Positions 42,123 through 50,500 of a stretch of 64,000 nucleotides of DNA are shown in pieces. The notes below the pieces were generated by a model. It saw nothing but the letters and a program-made list of their open reading frames with translations. It searched no databases and was not told the DNA's origin. Origin of the DNA: Nonomuraea cypriaca (GTDB taxonomy: Bacteria; Actinomycetota; Actinomycetes; Streptosporangiales; Streptosporangiaceae); assembly GCF_015645445.1 (NCBI RefSeq), contig NZ_JADOGI010000014.1, forward strand, positions 1 through 64,000, given 5' to 3'. Every line of letters starts with the position of its first letter. Position 1 is the first letter of the stretch. Position numbers and translations under genes: made by a program.

Positions 42123-42293
42123 ATGAGACGGACGGCCACGACAGAGGCCGCGGCCCCGGTGACCGCTCTGGCCGACTCCGGCCGAGGCCGGACCCCGGCC
42201 GCAGCGCACCGTTCAGCGGGCTTCGTGCAGATCGGCTACTGGAGACGGATCACGGCCGTCGGCGAGCCGGTCGCCGCGAGGCCTCTTCGGTGA
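42123..42293 (+). CDS. 56-residue small ORF overlapping GH43
   Basis: ATG 42123 follows CTGGAGGCAGAA, a strong ribosome site. The frame ends with a TGA whose bases overlap the GH43 start (GTGA), so the small ORF would couple translation into GH43. The peptide (MRRTATTEAAAPVTALADSG...) is basic, without a signal, and unrecognised. It may be a leader or the rest of a deleted gene. GH43 itself has only a weak ribosome site, which supports coupling. Confidence 0.45.
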   Translation: MRRTATTEAAAPVTALADSGRGRTPAAAHRSAGFVQIGYWRRITAVGEPVAARPLR

Positions 42294-43759
42294 TCCGCAA
42301 TCCCGTGCTGCCCGGCTGCCATCCCGATCCGTCCATTCTGCGGGTGGGCGACGACTACTACCTGGCCACCTCGACCTTCGAGTGGTATCCCGGCGTACGC
42401 GTCCACCACTCGCGCGACCTGGTCAACTGGCGGCCTTTGGGCGGCATTCTCACTGATCGGCGACTGCTCGACCTGTCGGGCGTGCCCGACTCCGGCGGAG
42501 TGTGGGCGCCCGATCTCACCTATGCCGACGGCCTGTTCCACCTGGTGTACGGCGTGATGGACAACTACGCCTTCGGCTTCAAGGACATCGCCAACTACCT
42601 GATCACCGCTCCGTCCGTCGAGGGTCCGTGGTCGGATCCGGTTCCGCTTGCGGGGCGCGGGTTCGACGCCGCGCTGTTCCACGATGAGGACCGGACATAC
42701 CTGTTGAGCATGGTGTTCGACTCTCGCCCCGGCCACGGGTTCGGCGGGATCGAGTTACGGCCGCTCGACGGTGGCGAGCCGAGGATGATTCTCGGCAACC
42801 GGCACGTCACGGAAGGGCCGCATCTCTACCGGGTCGGCGGCTGGTACTACCTGATGGTGGCCGAGGGCGGCACCGGTTACGACCACGGCATCACGGTGTT
42901 GCGGGCACGGACGCTGGAGGGCCCGTACGAGCCCGACCCGGCAGGCCCGATGCTCACCTCGCGCCACGACCCAGATCTTGAGCTGCAGAAGGCCGGGCAC
43001 GGCTGTCTGGTTCAGACCCGCGACGGCAACTGGTACGTCTCACACCTGGCAGCCCGCCCCTATGGCCGGCGCGGCCGGTGCGTGCTCGGCAGGGAGACCG
43101 CGATCCAAGGCGTCGAGTGGGTGGACGGGTGGCCGCGGGTGGCCGGGGGAGTGCCCGCCGTCGAGGTCGCCGTGCCCGCCCTGCCACCTCACCCGTGGCC
43201 GGCCTCCGACCCCGGCTGGAGCACGCTGCGCCGCCCGGCTTCGCCGGACTGGCTGAAGGAACAGAACGGGAGCATGACGATCCGGGGCGGACAGTCGCCC
43301 TACGGCTTGCGCAGCCCCAGCCTCGCCGGCCGGCCTGTGACCGCCAAGAGGTGCCGGTTCGCGTCGACCGTCGTCTTCGAGACCGACAGCGTGCACCAGT
43401 CCGCCGGCATCACCGCCTACTACAACTCGCGTAACTGGTATCACCTGGCGCTCACGGCCGACGGTCTGGTCCTGACCGGTAGCGACCGGGGTGTGCGGAC
43501 CGTCCACTTCACGGCGGAGCCGGCGAGCCGGCTCGGCGTCGAGTTCGACGGCCCGGCGCTGCGCTTCACCTGCGACGGCCGGACCATCCCCGCCGAACTC
43601 GACGCCACGGTCCTGAGTGACGAGAACGCCGACGAGATCGCCGATGGTCAGGTGCGCGCCTTCGGCTTCACCGGCGCGTTCGTTGGCCTGTGGGTGCAGG
43701 ACCTCGCAGGCGAGGGCTGCCAGGCCACCTTCCACGACATCACCTACGACGCGCTGTGA
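42290..43759 (+). CDS. GH43 family glycosidase (beta-xylosidase/alpha-L-arabinofuranosidase type)
   Basis: A 489-residue intracellular enzyme with a five-bladed propeller. NPVLPGCHPDPSI gives the general base Asp13, GFDAALFHDEDRTYLL the modulating Asp126 and HVTEGPHLY the acid Glu175. The C-terminal 200 residues form the GH43-associated beta-sandwich (RPASPDWLKEQNG, AGITAYYNSRNWYHL). The start is GTG 42290, overlapping the small ORF; GHs of this type begin just before the PDPS motif. With the ABC importer downstream it would break down imported arabinoxylan- or pectin-derived oligosaccharides. Confidence 0.9.
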   Translation: MIRNPVLPGCHPDPSILRVGDDYYLATSTFEWYPGVRVHHSRDLVNWRPLGGILTDRRLLDLSGVPDSGGVWAPDLTYADGLFHLVYGVMDNYAFGFKDIANYLITAPSVEGPWSDPVPLAGRGFDAALFHDEDRTYLLSMVFDSRPGHGFGGIELRPLDGGEPRMILGNRHVTEGPHLYRVGGWYYLMVAEGGTGYDHGITVLRARTLEGPYEPDPAGPMLTSRHDPDLELQKAGHGCLVQTRDGNWYVSHLAARPYGRRGRCVLGRETAIQGVEWVDGWPRVAGGVPAVEVAVPALPPHPWPASDPGWSTLRRPASPDWLKEQNGSMTIRGGQSPYGLRSPSLAGRPVTAKRCRFASTVVFETDSVHQSAGITAYYNSRNWYHLALTADGLVLTGSDRGVRTVHFTAEPASRLGVEFDGPALRFTCDGRTIPAELDATVLSDENADEIADGQVRAFGFTGAFVGLWVQDLAGEGCQATFHDITYDAL

Positions 43760-43793
43760 TGGTCGCGCTGACGAACCCCCCGAGGAGAAACGT

Positions 43794-45107
43794 ATGAGAA
43801 GTCTGCGATGGCTCGCCCTGGCCGGGGTCCTCACCCTGACCGCGTGTGGCGGTGACCCTGCCACGTCGTCCCCGCCGGTCGGGCAGGCGGGGACGGGCCC
43901 GGTCACGCTGGACTACTGGACCGACAAGCAGGGCTCGGAGGCGGCAGTCGCCGCCTTCAACGCCGCCCACAAGGACGTGCAGCTGAAATACGTGAAGGCG
44001 CCCGCCGTCGACCTGGTGAAGAACCTGCGCAACGCGCACAAGGCCGGCGACAAGGCGACGATGCCGTGCGTCGTTCAGACCGACAACCGCAACGGCGGCC
44101 AGCTCCTGGCCGAGGGCGTGATCAAGGACATCACCCAGGAGGTGAGCGGCAGCGCGGCCACGTTCTCCCCGGGTGCGGTCGAGGAGCTCACCCTGGCCGG
44201 GATCACCTATGGAGTGCCGGACAAGCGGGACCCGCTGTTCAGCATGTACTACAAGCCGATCTTCGAAAAGCGCGGGCTGAAGTACCCCACGACGTGGGAG
44301 GAGCTTATCGAGATCGGCAAAGACCTGAAGAAGGACGGCATCGCGGTCTTCAACCTGGCCGGTGAGGACCCCTCGACCATGATGGGGCTGGCGTGGCAGG
44401 CCGGCGCCCGGTGGTACACCGTGCAGGGTGACGCCTGGAAGATCAACTTCACTGATGACGCGTCGAAGTGGGCGGCCGGCATCATGCAGCAGCTCCTCGA
44501 CAACGGCTTGGTGGAGAAGATCTCCTACGCCGAATACGCCGCCATGATGCAGGAGTACGACCAGGGCAAGATCGCGATGCGGCAGGTGTCCACCTGGCAG
44601 CTCTCCGGTCACCAGCGCAGCATGAAGGACTCACTGGGGCAGTGGGAGGCGGGTCCGAACCTGCTGGTCAAGGGCCAGAACGAGCCCGTCTCAGCCGCGG
44701 ATACCGGCGCGCTGTCGGTGCCGTCGCTGTGCAAGGACCCCGCCAAGGCGGCGCAGGCGGCGATCTGGCTGGCCACGGAGAGCACGCCGGTGGCGGCCAT
44801 GGCCGACCCGGTGGACGGCTCCGGCTGGTACCCGGCCGTCGCCGACCCTGCCCCCTACCTGGACGCGGTGGTGCCCAGGCAACTGTGGGGCGAGCACGCC
44901 GAGGCGGGCAAGCAGGTCATCGCCGACTCGGACAACTTCGCCTCCGGCTGGGTGTACGGGCCCAACTCCACCGCCATGTACGAGGAACTGGCCGACAAGT
45001 GGGGCAAGGCCATGAACGGCGACATGAAAGTCGAGGACGTGCTGACCCACATGCAGCAATGGACGGTCAACGACCTGAAGCAGAAGGGCGTCAAGGTCGT
45101 CGAGTGA
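43794..45107 (+). CDS. sugar ABC importer substrate-binding lipoprotein
   Basis: A 437-residue family 1 (MalE/UgpB-type) binding protein. GAGGAGAAACGT precedes the ATG, and the signal ends with lipobox LTLTAC (Cys about 18). VTLDYWTDKQGSEAAVAAFN and YKPIFEKRGLKYPTTWEEL are typical. LSVPSLCKDPAKAAQAAIWL is the hinge-distal block. It delivers an oligosaccharide to the permeases at 45173 and 46042. No ATPase gene is adjacent, so a shared MsiK/MalK-type ATPase elsewhere is expected, as is usual in actinomycetes. Confidence 0.9.
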   Translation: MRSLRWLALAGVLTLTACGGDPATSSPPVGQAGTGPVTLDYWTDKQGSEAAVAAFNAAHKDVQLKYVKAPAVDLVKNLRNAHKAGDKATMPCVVQTDNRNGGQLLAEGVIKDITQEVSGSAATFSPGAVEELTLAGITYGVPDKRDPLFSMYYKPIFEKRGLKYPTTWEELIEIGKDLKKDGIAVFNLAGEDPSTMMGLAWQAGARWYTVQGDAWKINFTDDASKWAAGIMQQLLDNGLVEKISYAEYAAMMQEYDQGKIAMRQVSTWQLSGHQRSMKDSLGQWEAGPNLLVKGQNEPVSAADTGALSVPSLCKDPAKAAQAAIWLATESTPVAAMADPVDGSGWYPAVADPAPYLDAVVPRQLWGEHAEAGKQVIADSDNFASGWVYGPNSTAMYEELADKWGKAMNGDMKVEDVLTHMQQWTVNDLKQKGVKVVE

Positions 45108-45112
45108 TCGCT

Positions 45113-45152
45113 GTGAGGGAGGCCTCCGAGAAGACTCCGCGGCCTCCCTCAC
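45113..45152 (+). terminator. intra-operon hairpin after the sugar-binding protein
   Basis: A perfect 12-bp stem (GTGAGGGAGGCC / GGCCTCCCTCAC) with a 16-base loop between the binding protein and the first permease. It is the same arrangement as at 15957 and probably sets high binding-protein to permease ratios. Confidence 0.7.
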
Positions 45153-45172
45153 ACCTGATTAGGGAACCCCTC

Positions 45173-46045
45173 ATGTCTTCTGTCACGCAACGCAAGGGCG
45201 CGGCCTTCTCCGCGCCGTTCTTCATCGGCTTCGCCTGCCTGTTCGTCATCCCGCTGCTGTACGCCGTGTACCAGAGCCTGTTCACCATGCGCACCTCGGG
45301 GCTCGGCATCGGACCGCGCCAGGAGGTGTTCACCGGGTTCGGCAACTTCGCCCGCGGCCTGTCCGACTCCACCTTCTGGGCGGCCGTGGCCAGGGTGTGC
45401 GCCTTCGCGGTGGTGCAGATCCCGGTCATGCTGGCGCTGTCGCTCACGATGGCGCTGCTGCTGGACTCGGTCACCAAGCGGACGGCGCACCGCTACCGGC
45501 TGGCCTTCCTGGTGCCGTACATGATCCCCGGCATCGTGGCGGCACTGATGTGGATGTACATCTACAGCCCCCGGCTGGGCCCGCTGATGGACCTGACCGG
45601 GATCAACTTCTTCGCCTCCGAGCTGATCTGGGTGTCGATGGGCAATCTGCTGACCTGGGTGGGCGCCGGGTTCAACATGCTCATCGTCTACGGGGCACTG
45701 CAGTCGGTGCCGCGCGAGATCTTCGAGGCCGCGCGCATGGACGGCGCCTCGGAGCTGCGCATCGCGCTGTCCATCAAGATCCCGTACGTGCGGGGCGCGC
45801 TCGTGCTGACCGGCATGTTGTCGATCATCCACATGCTGCAGATCTTCAACGAGCCGCTGCTGTTCCGCAACGTGGTGCCGGAGATCGTCACCAAGGACTT
45901 CACCCCGATCATGATGATCTACTACGAGGCGTTCGACAGCAACGACTACAACTACGCCGCCGCCCTGTCGATCATCCTGGCCGTCATCGTCGGCGTCATC
46001 TCCATGCTCTTCTACCGCGTCACGAACAGGGCCCAGCAACCATGA
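45173..46045 (+). CDS. sugar ABC importer permease, MalF-type
   Basis: A 290-residue membrane protein with six helices. FEAARMDGASELRIALSIKIPYVRG is the EAA loop for ATPase docking (shown as one motif at about residues 184-208). It starts at ATG 45173 after a weak AGGG. The next permease starts inside its stop (ATGA), so the two halves are made together. Confidence 0.9.
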   Translation: MSSVTQRKGAAFSAPFFIGFACLFVIPLLYAVYQSLFTMRTSGLGIGPRQEVFTGFGNFARGLSDSTFWAAVARVCAFAVVQIPVMLALSLTMALLLDSVTKRTAHRYRLAFLVPYMIPGIVAALMWMYIYSPRLGPLMDLTGINFFASELIWVSMGNLLTWVGAGFNMLIVYGALQSVPREIFEAARMDGASELRIALSIKIPYVRGALVLTGMLSIIHMLQIFNEPLLFRNVVPEIVTKDFTPIMMIYYEAFDSNDYNYAAALSIILAVIVGVISMLFYRVTNRAQQP

Positions 46046-46932
46046 CCGCAGTCGCATCGGTACGGACGCTGGACGGGCTGCCCGTCGGCGCCACCCAGTC
46101 ACGCACCTCACAGGCCCTCGTCCTGGGCGGCCTCGGACTGTTCGCGCTCTACTCGATCGCGCCCGTCTGGTGGCTCGTGGTCTCGGCGACCAAGTCCCAG
46201 ACCGACATGCTCTACACCAACGGCCTGTGGTTCGGCGAGTTCAACCTGGGCCGCAACCTGGAACAGGTCTTCACCTACGGCGACGGCATCTTCCTGCGCT
46301 GGGTGCTGAACTCCTTCCTGTACGCGGGCGTGGGCGCCGCCGTGTGCACGCTCATCTCGCTGGCCGCCGGCTACTCGCTGTCCCGCTTCACCTTCCGCGG
46401 CCGCGGCACGGGGCTGGCCCTGGTGATCGGCTCGTTCCTGATCCCCGGCGCCATGCTGACCATGCCGCTCTACCTGCTGTTCGCCAAGCTCGGCCTGGTC
46501 GACACCGTGTGGGCGGTGCTGATGCCCGCCTTCGTCAGCCCGTTCTCGGTCTACCTGGCCAAGGTCTACGTCGATGGTGCCGTGCCCCCCGAGCTGCTGG
46601 AAGCGGCCAGGGTGGACGGGGCGGGCGAGTTGCGGATCTTCTTCCAGATCGTCACCCGGCTGATGAAGACCGGCGCCGCCACCGTGTTCCTGCTCGCCTT
46701 CGTCAGCAACTGGAACGGCTTCTACCTGCCGCTCACCATGCTGCGTGGCGAGGACAAATGGCCGCTCAGCCTCGGCCTGTACGCCTGGAACCTGCAGCGC
46801 ACCGAGGCCGAGACCGACCTGACCGCCCTCGTGCTCACCGGCTCTCTGCTCGCCATCATCCCGCTCGCCGTCTTCATGATCGCGATGCGCCGCTACTGGC
46901 AGTCGGGCGTCACCCTGGGCAGCCTCAAATGA
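46042..46932 (+). CDS. sugar ABC importer permease, MalG-type
   Basis: A 296-residue membrane protein, partner of the permease at 45173 (ATGA overlap). The EAA motif is LLEAARVDGAGELRIFFQIV. The C-terminus ends in the usual RRYWQSGVTLGSLK of CUT1 importers, so it is complete. A truncated LacI gene overlaps its stop. Confidence 0.9.
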   Translation: MTAVASVRTLDGLPVGATQSRTSQALVLGGLGLFALYSIAPVWWLVVSATKSQTDMLYTNGLWFGEFNLGRNLEQVFTYGDGIFLRWVLNSFLYAGVGAAVCTLISLAAGYSLSRFTFRGRGTGLALVIGSFLIPGAMLTMPLYLLFAKLGLVDTVWAVLMPAFVSPFSVYLAKVYVDGAVPPELLEAARVDGAGELRIFFQIVTRLMKTGAATVFLLAFVSNWNGFYLPLTMLRGEDKWPLSLGLYAWNLQRTEAETDLTALVLTGSLLAIIPLAVFMIAMRRYWQSGVTLGSLK

Positions 46933-47456
46933 CCTCCGGGTGGGGTGCGCCGAAGCTGACGGCCATCGCCCGCGAGGCCGGCGTGTCGCCGTCCACCGTG
47001 TCCAAGGTGATCAACGGCAGGATGGACGTGTCGACGCCGACCAGAGCCCGTGTCATGGACATCCTGCGCCGCCGCGGCTACCGGCGGCGCACCCCACCCA
47101 ACCAGCGGCTGTTCGACCTGCTCCTCGACGACCTGGCCGCGCCCTACGCCGGTCAAGTCATCGCCGCCGCCGAGCGCGCCGCCCGCAGAGTGCGCGCGGA
47201 CCTGGTGGTCTGCACGCCTTGCGCCGCCTGGCTCGGCCGGGTGACCGCGAGAGGAAGCGCGGGAGTGCTGCTGGCGGGCGCCCGGCTCACGCCGCTCCAG
47301 TCGGCCTGGCTGGCCGACCACCACCTGCCGGTGGCCACCATCGACATCTCCCATCGGCCGCTGGACGAGCTGTGCATGGCCGTGGTCGCCTCCTTCGCCG
47401 AGCCGGATCCCGCTCTGGAACCCGTGCTGAACGCCTGCCAGGAATCGGACTCGTAG
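46929..47456 (+). pseudogene. truncated LacI-family regulator
   Basis: 175 residues. The DNA-binding part is intact (LTAIAREAGVSPSTVSKVI, TPTRARVMDILRRRGYR) and the first sensor lobe begins (DLLLDDLAAPYAGQVIAAAE). Family members have about 330-350 residues. Here the sensor breaks off after LPVATIDISHRPL and ends in an unrelated tail. It may bind DNA without responding to a sugar, or be non-functional. It overlaps the permease by an ATGA, so it is still transcribed with the importer. Confidence 0.65.
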
Positions 47457-47466
47457 ATCGTCGTTC

Positions 47467-47504
47467 GGATCAGGCCCGGGAGCACGTGCTCCCGGGCCTG
47501 ATCC
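47467..47504. terminator. perfect 38-bp palindrome between convergent genes
   Basis: Two 19-base arms beginning GGATCAGGCCCGGGAGCAC form an uninterrupted palindrome. It lies 11 bases past the LacI fragment stop and 7 before the stop of the opposite gene, so it should terminate both transcripts. Confidence 0.85.
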
Positions 47505-47510
47505 ATGGCG

Positions 47511-50500
47511 TCATCCCACGGGTTCCACCCGCACGTCGTCCACCTGGAAGGTGCCCGACGAGCCGCGCAAGCCGAAGGTGAGCTCCAGGTTGTCGATGTC
47601 TGCGTCCACCGAGGTGTACTCGCGCTCGAACCTGGCCCACGTGCCGGCGGGGGTGTCGCCGGCGGGCAGCCAATTGCGCTGCTCGCTACCGACCCCGGTA
47701 CCGCCCTTGAAGGAGCGGACGAAGGCGTAGGCCCCAACCGTCCGCCCCGGCACGTAGTCCGTCAGCCGATAGTCGAAGGACACCTTGTAGCGGGTGTTCG
47801 GTTTGGCCGCGATCGGAGAGATCCCGCCCGCCTTCCGGCTGTTGAACCACAGGTTGTAGCCGCCGTTGCCGGTGGTGTCGGTGCTGGAGAAGAACAGGCC
47901 GCGCTCGCCGTTGTGCGCTCCGTCCTCGCTGATCACCCGCTGGTAGCTGCCGGGTGCCGAGCCACCGGCCGCCCAGATGTCGGGCTCGCCGGCCTCGAAC
48001 CCGTGCTGGAACACCGGAACCAGCAGCGCGTACGCGTCGTACACCCGCTTGACCCTGGCCGACTCGTCGCCGTCCGGGTCCGCCTCGACAGCGTCAATCT
48101 CGGCCTTGAAGGCCGCGTAACTGTCCTGGGTGTAGTCCCCGGCCTTGACCGCCCGAGCCTGTTCCAGCACCGTGTCGATGCCTTCCGCCGTCACCTGGAC
48201 GGCGTCGGACGCGGTCCCGAGCGCGGCGACCTTGTAGAACAGCTCACCGGCCAGGATCCGGTCGTCGTGGACCAGCGAGGCGGAGTTCTCCGCCACCTTC
48301 GTCCAGCCGGGGGCGGTCAGTGGGTCAGTGGCGGCCACCGCGGGGTCGGCGGTCCGGTAGACGTCGAAGGCCACCGCATCGTCCGGCTTGCTCCACTGCA
48401 CGCGCACGGCTCCGCGCTCGCCGCGCACCGCCGTGGCCGTGACCAGGCTGCGGTCACGCTGCTCGACCGCCACGCCCGCGAACGTGGCATCCGCGGCGGC
48501 GGCCACACCCGCGTGGATCACCTCCGTCATGGGCACGACCAGCGTGCCGACGCTTGCCCACGTCTGTCCGTCGGCGGAGGCGTAGCCGGTGACCTGATGC
48601 GAGCCGACCGCGCGCACCAGCTTGAGGTACTCGAGAGGCTCGGACCGCGCGACGGTGTAGGGGCTGCGGGTCACGCCCCCCGAGTTGTTGCTGCCGGCCA
48701 GGCCCGCACCGGCATCGGCCCGGGTGTCCAGGGTGCGGGTGCGCATGGCGAGCTTGCCGTCGGCGTCGAGGCCGAACCACACGTATCGCCCGACCGGGTC
48801 GGTGTTGTCGCGCAGGATGACGCCGCCGGCGCCGGAGCGCAGCTCGGCGCGGACTTCGACGCTGCCCGCCACCAGCTTGCTCGCCATGGCGTAGGAGTCC
48901 TCGGCGTAGCGCCGGTAGATGACGGAGTCGTCGCCTTCGCCGAAGCCCTTGCCGTTCACACCGGACAGGGTGATCTCGGAGCCGTTCACCGCGGCCTTGC
49001 CGGAGGTCGCGCCGATGAGATCGTCACGCCAGCCGGTCCGTGCGAGGTCGCGCGTGTGCGGAGCGGTGACGCGGGCCTTGACCGGATTGGAGGGTTGTCC
49101 CGCTCCGGCGGCGACCTTGTAGTAATACGTGCCCTCGCCGGGCACCTCGTCGATGTGTGAGGTGGTCGTCACCTCGGAGACCTTGGCGTACGGGCCGTTC
49201 TCCCGGGTGGCTCGGCTGATGGTGTACGACTCGGCGCCCGCCGCGGGCAGCCAGCTCAGGCCGACCGACCGGGTGCCGGGTGTGGCCACGGCCACATCCA
49301 CGGCGGCGGGAGGCTCGGCGCCCACCGTGTCGCTGCCCAGCTTCAGCACCATCGCGCTTTCCGGGGGAAGCGTCACGGCGTTCTTCTTGACCTTCACCGG
49401 CTTGCCGGACACCAGGTCGGCGACCTCGCCGCCCCAGTCACCGGCGGGCAGCGCCACGGTGAAGGACTGCTTGTTGCCGAACTCGGCCCTGGTGGTGTTC
49501 ACGGCCATGAAGTACTGGCCGTAGCGGGAGGTGATCAGGTTCGGGTAGCCGCTGTAGGGGGTGTCCTGAGCAAAGTTGTCCCTGACGACCGTCCCCACCC
49601 CCGGCTGGTAGGACACCGGCATGAGGTCGCCGACCCAGGCCAGCGGGGGAGCTCCTGCGGTCTCGGTCCAGTCGTAGGCGAGGATCTGCTGCGCCGAGTT
49701 CGAGCCGCGTGGGTAGTAGTCCTGGCTGTCCAGCCTGGCTTGCGTCTGAATCTCGGCCAGGTGCTCGTAGCCCGCGCTCTGCACGTGCACCCGGCCCGCG
49801 CCGGTGTAGCCGATGTTGCGCTCATTGAGTGCCGCGTACAGGTGCGTGTCGCCGTCCCTGACGGTGAGCAGCAGGTTGTCGATGTCCGCCCACGCCGTCG
49901 CGGTGCCGAACGCCGCCCGGTCCACGCCCAGCGCGGACAGCTCGGCATCGGTGTAGCGGGCCGGATCGGTGTGGGGCAGCAGCACCCCCGCTGCGGCCTT
50001 GCCGCCGAACCGCTCATAGCCGGCGCGGCCCGCCGTCACGTAGCCGTACTCCTCGGTCAGACGCAGGTCGTATGTCTGCTTGGCGACCACCGAGTCGAAG
50101 TACGGGAAGAACTGGTTGTCGGCGAGTTGCTGCTGCATGAATCCGACGGCTGAGCGCGCGTACTCCCAGTACGGCTCCCACTCCTTGCCCCGGTACCGGC
50201 CGGGGTTGTCGGCCATGAACGTCTCCAGGCCGGCGAAGGCGAACGCCTGCGGGGTGCCGACCTCGGTCCCATAGGCGGACTTCCCCGGATAGGCGCTGTT
50301 GCGCCAGTCGACCACCTGCTGCATGGTCATGACCCGGTTGCCCGCCGCGTCAGTGCCCTGGTAGCGGGTCTGACCCCGGGCGTGGACGTTCTTCAGCGAC
50401 AGCTTGAGGATCTCGTCGTTGAGCTGCTCGTCGCCCTTGTGACCGAGCGTGCGGTAGAACCAGGCCGGCAGGTAGTTGGTGGACTCGCCGTAGCTGCCGA

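Noticed and set aside
47505-49160. A 551-codon + strand frame opposite the large secreted protein
   Set aside because: Antisense shadow without domains.
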